DNA of 64,000 nucleotides, from the NCBI RefSeq assembly GCF_029212375.1, contig NZ_JARGNU010000002.1:384934-448933 (forward strand), in the 5' to 3' direction. This document shows, in pieces, positions 61,781 to 64,000 of the stretch. The notes below the pieces were generated by a model. It did not search any database and was not told the origin of the DNA. It was given only the letters and a program-made list of their open reading frames with translations. The translations under genes and the position numbers were made by a program. Origin of the DNA: Zhongshania sp. (GTDB lineage: Bacteria; Pseudomonadota; Gammaproteobacteria; Pseudomonadales; Spongiibacteraceae). Each line of letters opens with the position of its first letter. Position 1 is the stretch's first letter.

Positions 61781-63844
61781 ATGAACTGGAAGATGATAAT
61801 TTCTGTGGCGGGTGCTTGCGCCCAGCCTTTATGCGTAGTGGCGGCTGAAAAGTCCCACATGGAACATGTCTTGGTTACCACTTCAATCCACAAAAATGAA
61901 GCGCAAACAGCATTGCCCTTAACGGTGCTAAGTGGCGAAGAATTGCGTCGCCAAGCGGCAGCGACGATTGGCGAAACCCTTAATCATTCACCAGGATTGA
62001 GCAGCGCGAGTTTTGGGCCGGCGGTTGGGCAGCCGGTGATACGCGGGCAGCAGGGACCGCGGGTTCAGGTTTTACAAAATAGTTTACCGAGCTTAGACGT
62101 GTCTTCTAATAGCGCCGATCACGCGGTTTCGGTAGAGCCGATATTGGCCGACAGCATAGAAATTCTCCGTGGCCCCGCGACCTTACTTTACGGCGGTGGT
62201 GCTATTGGCGGGGTAATTAATGTTTTAGATAGCCGTGTGCCGAGCAAGGCAATTAATGGCGCTTCGGGGGCAGCCGAGCTTCGTCATAGCAGTGTTGACG
62301 ACGGTCGTAGCGGGGTATTTCGGGTGGATGCGGGTGACGGCAACTGGGCGGTGCATGTTGATTCTTTGTACCGCGATTGGGCAAGCCCCGATATTCCGGG
62401 CTTAGCTGTTAATCCGCGCAATATTGCCGATACCGACGAAAGCAGTGATGGCTTTATCGCCAATGCCGACGGTCGCACGCGCCGTACGACCTTGGGCAGT
62501 GCCTATCATTTTGAAGCTGGCTACTGGGGGCTGAGTTATAGCGAGCTGGACAATACTTACGGTATTCCTGCCGGTGTGCATCACCATGAGGACGAGGAGC
62601 ATGGCGCAGAGCCGGAAGAGAGCGAGGCGGGAGTGAGTTTAGCAGTGAGTCAAAAGCGCTGGGATCTTGCTGGTGACCGGCATTTTGATGGTGTTTTTGA
62701 ATTATTGCGCTGGCGGGTAGCATACAGCGACTACCAGCATCAGGAAATCGAGGCTAATGGTGACGTTGGGACTACGTTTAACAAAGAAGCGTGGGCGGGC
62801 CGTTTAGAGTTGGCACACCGGCCTTTTAGCGGCTGGGGGGGCGATTGGCATGGGGTAGTAGGTTTGCAATGGTTGGATGCAGATTTTTCTGCGCTTGGTG
62901 AAGAGTCATTTGTACCGGCCAATAATACCCAGCAATTGGGGGTGTTTTGGCTGGAAGATTACCACGCCAGCAACTGGTCAATAGAAGCTGGCGTGCGCGC
63001 AGATTTTGATCGTTTATCTGCTAATCACGAAAATATTGCAGATTACGACACCGATAGCGCCAGTGCTTCTTTGGCGGGTTTATACGATTTAAATGATAAT
63101 TGGACTGCGTCTTTGGCCCTATCTCGTTCGCGCCGAGCGCCAACGGCAGAGGAACGTTTTTCGAATATTGGCAATGCCGCTGGCAGTTACGTTGTGCACG
63201 GTGCTACCGGCGCGATTGAAGTTGGCAATGCGCAATTGCTTAGTGAAGAGGCGCAGAATGTCGATTTGAGTCTGCGTGCCGACTATGACGTGATTAGTGG
63301 CAAACTCACGGCGTTTTCTAATCATTTTCAGAATTTTATCTATCTGGATAATACCGGCAGCGAACTGGACGGCGTGGATGTTTTGGCCTACCGCCAGCAA
63401 GATGCGAGCTTTCAGGGCGTGGAATATGAATTTGAATGGCAGATGTATAACAGTGGCAGTGCGGTCTATAGCCTAAGCGTATTCGGTGATCGAATATCTG
63501 GTGAATTGGATAATGGCGATAATGCGCCGCGTTTACCCCCGGCGCGTGACGGTCTAGGTTTACATTGGCAGACGCAGAACTGGCAGGCCGATTTGAGCAT
63601 GGTTTATGCTCACGCGCAAACCAAACCTGGCGCCAACGACCTTGTAACAGCGAGCTATCAGCGGCTAGATATGACTGTTTCTCGAGTGTTTGAACTAGCC
63701 GACGTGCAATACACTGTCATGCTCAAAGGGCGTAATTTGGGTGACGAGGAAATCCGCAGTGCGAGTTCATTTATCCGTGATTACGCGCCGGAGGCAGGTC
63801 GTGCTGTAGAACTCGCTTTGCAGATACAGTTTGACGAAAACTAA
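61781..63844 (+). CDS. ZnuD-like TonB-dependent receptor (zinc uptake)
   Basis: 687-residue outer-membrane receptor. An N-terminal signal-like stretch is followed by a TonB-box region ('EHVLVTTSIH'), the plug ('GETLNHSPGLSSASFGPAVGQPVIRGQQGPRVQVL', 'ADSIEILRGPATLLYGGGAIGGVINVLD') and a 22-strand-type barrel ending 'ELALQIQFDEN'. A His/Glu-rich external loop (HHHEDEEHGAEPEESE, about residues 267-282) is the hallmark of ZnuD zinc receptors. The C-terminus lies two residues beyond the usual Phe. A His/Cys-rich small protein precedes it. No clear Zur box was found. Confidence 0.88.
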   Translation: MNWKMIISVAGACAQPLCVVAAEKSHMEHVLVTTSIHKNEAQTALPLTVLSGEELRRQAAATIGETLNHSPGLSSASFGPAVGQPVIRGQQGPRVQVLQNSLPSLDVSSNSADHAVSVEPILADSIEILRGPATLLYGGGAIGGVINVLDSRVPSKAINGASGAAELRHSSVDDGRSGVFRVDAGDGNWAVHVDSLYRDWASPDIPGLAVNPRNIADTDESSDGFIANADGRTRRTTLGSAYHFEAGYWGLSYSELDNTYGIPAGVHHHEDEEHGAEPEESEAGVSLAVSQKRWDLAGDRHFDGVFELLRWRVAYSDYQHQEIEANGDVGTTFNKEAWAGRLELAHRPFSGWGGDWHGVVGLQWLDADFSALGEESFVPANNTQQLGVFWLEDYHASNWSIEAGVRADFDRLSANHENIADYDTDSASASLAGLYDLNDNWTASLALSRSRRAPTAEERFSNIGNAAGSYVVHGATGAIEVGNAQLLSEEAQNVDLSLRADYDVISGKLTAFSNHFQNFIYLDNTGSELDGVDVLAYRQQDASFQGVEYEFEWQMYNSGSAVYSLSVFGDRISGELDNGDNAPRLPPARDGLGLHWQTQNWQADLSMVYAHAQTKPGANDLVTASYQRLDMTVSRVFELADVQYTVMLKGRNLGDEEIRSASSFIRDYAPEAGRAVELALQIQFDEN

Positions 63845-63866
63845 AAATTATTAATTTATTTTGGGG

Positions 63867-63893
63867 TAGCGATAGTACTAAGGGCTATCGCTA
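63867..63893 (+). terminator. Hairpin after the ZnuD-like gene
   Basis: TAGCGATAG (63867-63875) and CTATCGCTA (63885-63893) pair perfectly with a nine-base loop, 23 bases after the stop. No T-run follows, so termination is probable rather than certain. Confidence 0.6.
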
Positions 63894-63945
63894 TCCTAAT
63901 TGGTATTAATACAGAATGCGGCCGATTTACTTTATTTTAAGGAAC

Positions 63946-63969
63946 TGTTCTGGTCAACAAAACCGGACA
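63946..63969. mobile_element. Possible terminal repeat of an IS3-type element at the window edge
   Basis: The 24 bases begin TGTTCTGG and end CCGGACA, the layout of IS3-family (IS2/IS150-like) termini, and are followed by sequence without a recognisable gene up to the edge. No transposase is visible, so this could also be an unrelated inverted repeat. Confidence 0.3.
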
Positions 63970-64000
63970 CATTAATTTGCTAATTTCTCATACTGAACCG

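Overview
The window reads as a chromosomal segment of an aerobic, Gram-negative gammaproteobacterium. BamC, two TonB-dependent outer-membrane receptors, FeoAB, a homodimeric-type pyruvate dehydrogenase and a leucine (liu) catabolic cluster all support this. Several acyl-CoA dehydrogenases, a Rieske oxygenase and a coenzyme F420 operon suggest a marine hydrocarbon-, lipid- or steroid-degrading member of the Cellvibrionales/Spongiibacteraceae. That family placement is inference, because no rRNA or other phylogenetic marker is present. I saw no rRNA, tRNA, CRISPR array or prophage.

Layout. 1-5.6 kb: a TonB receptor running in from the left edge, convergent with a four-gene oxygenase operon (NTF2-like, Rieske oxygenase, 117-residue unknown, SDR dehydrogenase). 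6.4-13.8 kb: an Lrp-type regulator divergent from a pyruvate dehydrogenase operon (aceE-aceF-lpd). aceE is cut in two by a 972-bp IS982-family element with a perfect 8-bp target duplication. 13.9-17.3 kb: acetoacetyl-CoA synthetase with an NTF2-like gene and a divergent TetR regulator. 17.5-20 kb: feoA-feoB plus a Cys-rich membrane protein behind a Fur-box-like palindrome. 20.2-24.6 kb: SirB2 and an acyl-CoA dehydrogenase/GST/acyl-CoA dehydrogenase/CMD-family run. 24.6-32.1 kb: small unlinked genes, including a DUF4268 nuclease-like protein, a CBS protein and an alkylation-repair pair (2OG oxygenase, AlkA). 32.4-37.9 kb: leucine degradation (MCC alpha, MCC beta, isovaleryl-CoA dehydrogenase, MerR-type LiuR with a candidate operator). 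38.1-48.4 kb: housekeeping flavoproteins, type III glutamine synthetase, a penicillin-acylase-family Ntn hydrolase and pyruvate kinase.

48.6-55.1 kb holds the most distinctive locus. It is a tightly coupled operon for the deazaflavin cofactor F420: fno/npdG, cofE, cofD, cofC and a fused cofG-cofH. A globin with Tyr at the heme-ligand position is transcribed divergently from it. The genes cover all the dedicated F420 steps plus the F420H2:NADP reductase that couples the cofactor to NADPH. No other F420-dependent enzyme lies in the window, so the electron-accepting partner is elsewhere.

55.2-64 kb: VOC and Trp-rich proteins, an AEC transporter, a DUF3806 protein, the dapA-bamC-MBL-purC housekeeping run, and a small His/Cys protein followed by a ZnuD-like zinc receptor. 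A possible IS3-type terminus sits at the right edge.

Gene starts were adjusted to internal start codons wherever a ribosome-binding site, a stop/start overlap or family length supported it. Family names are assigned by recognition of motifs and overall sequence, without database searches.
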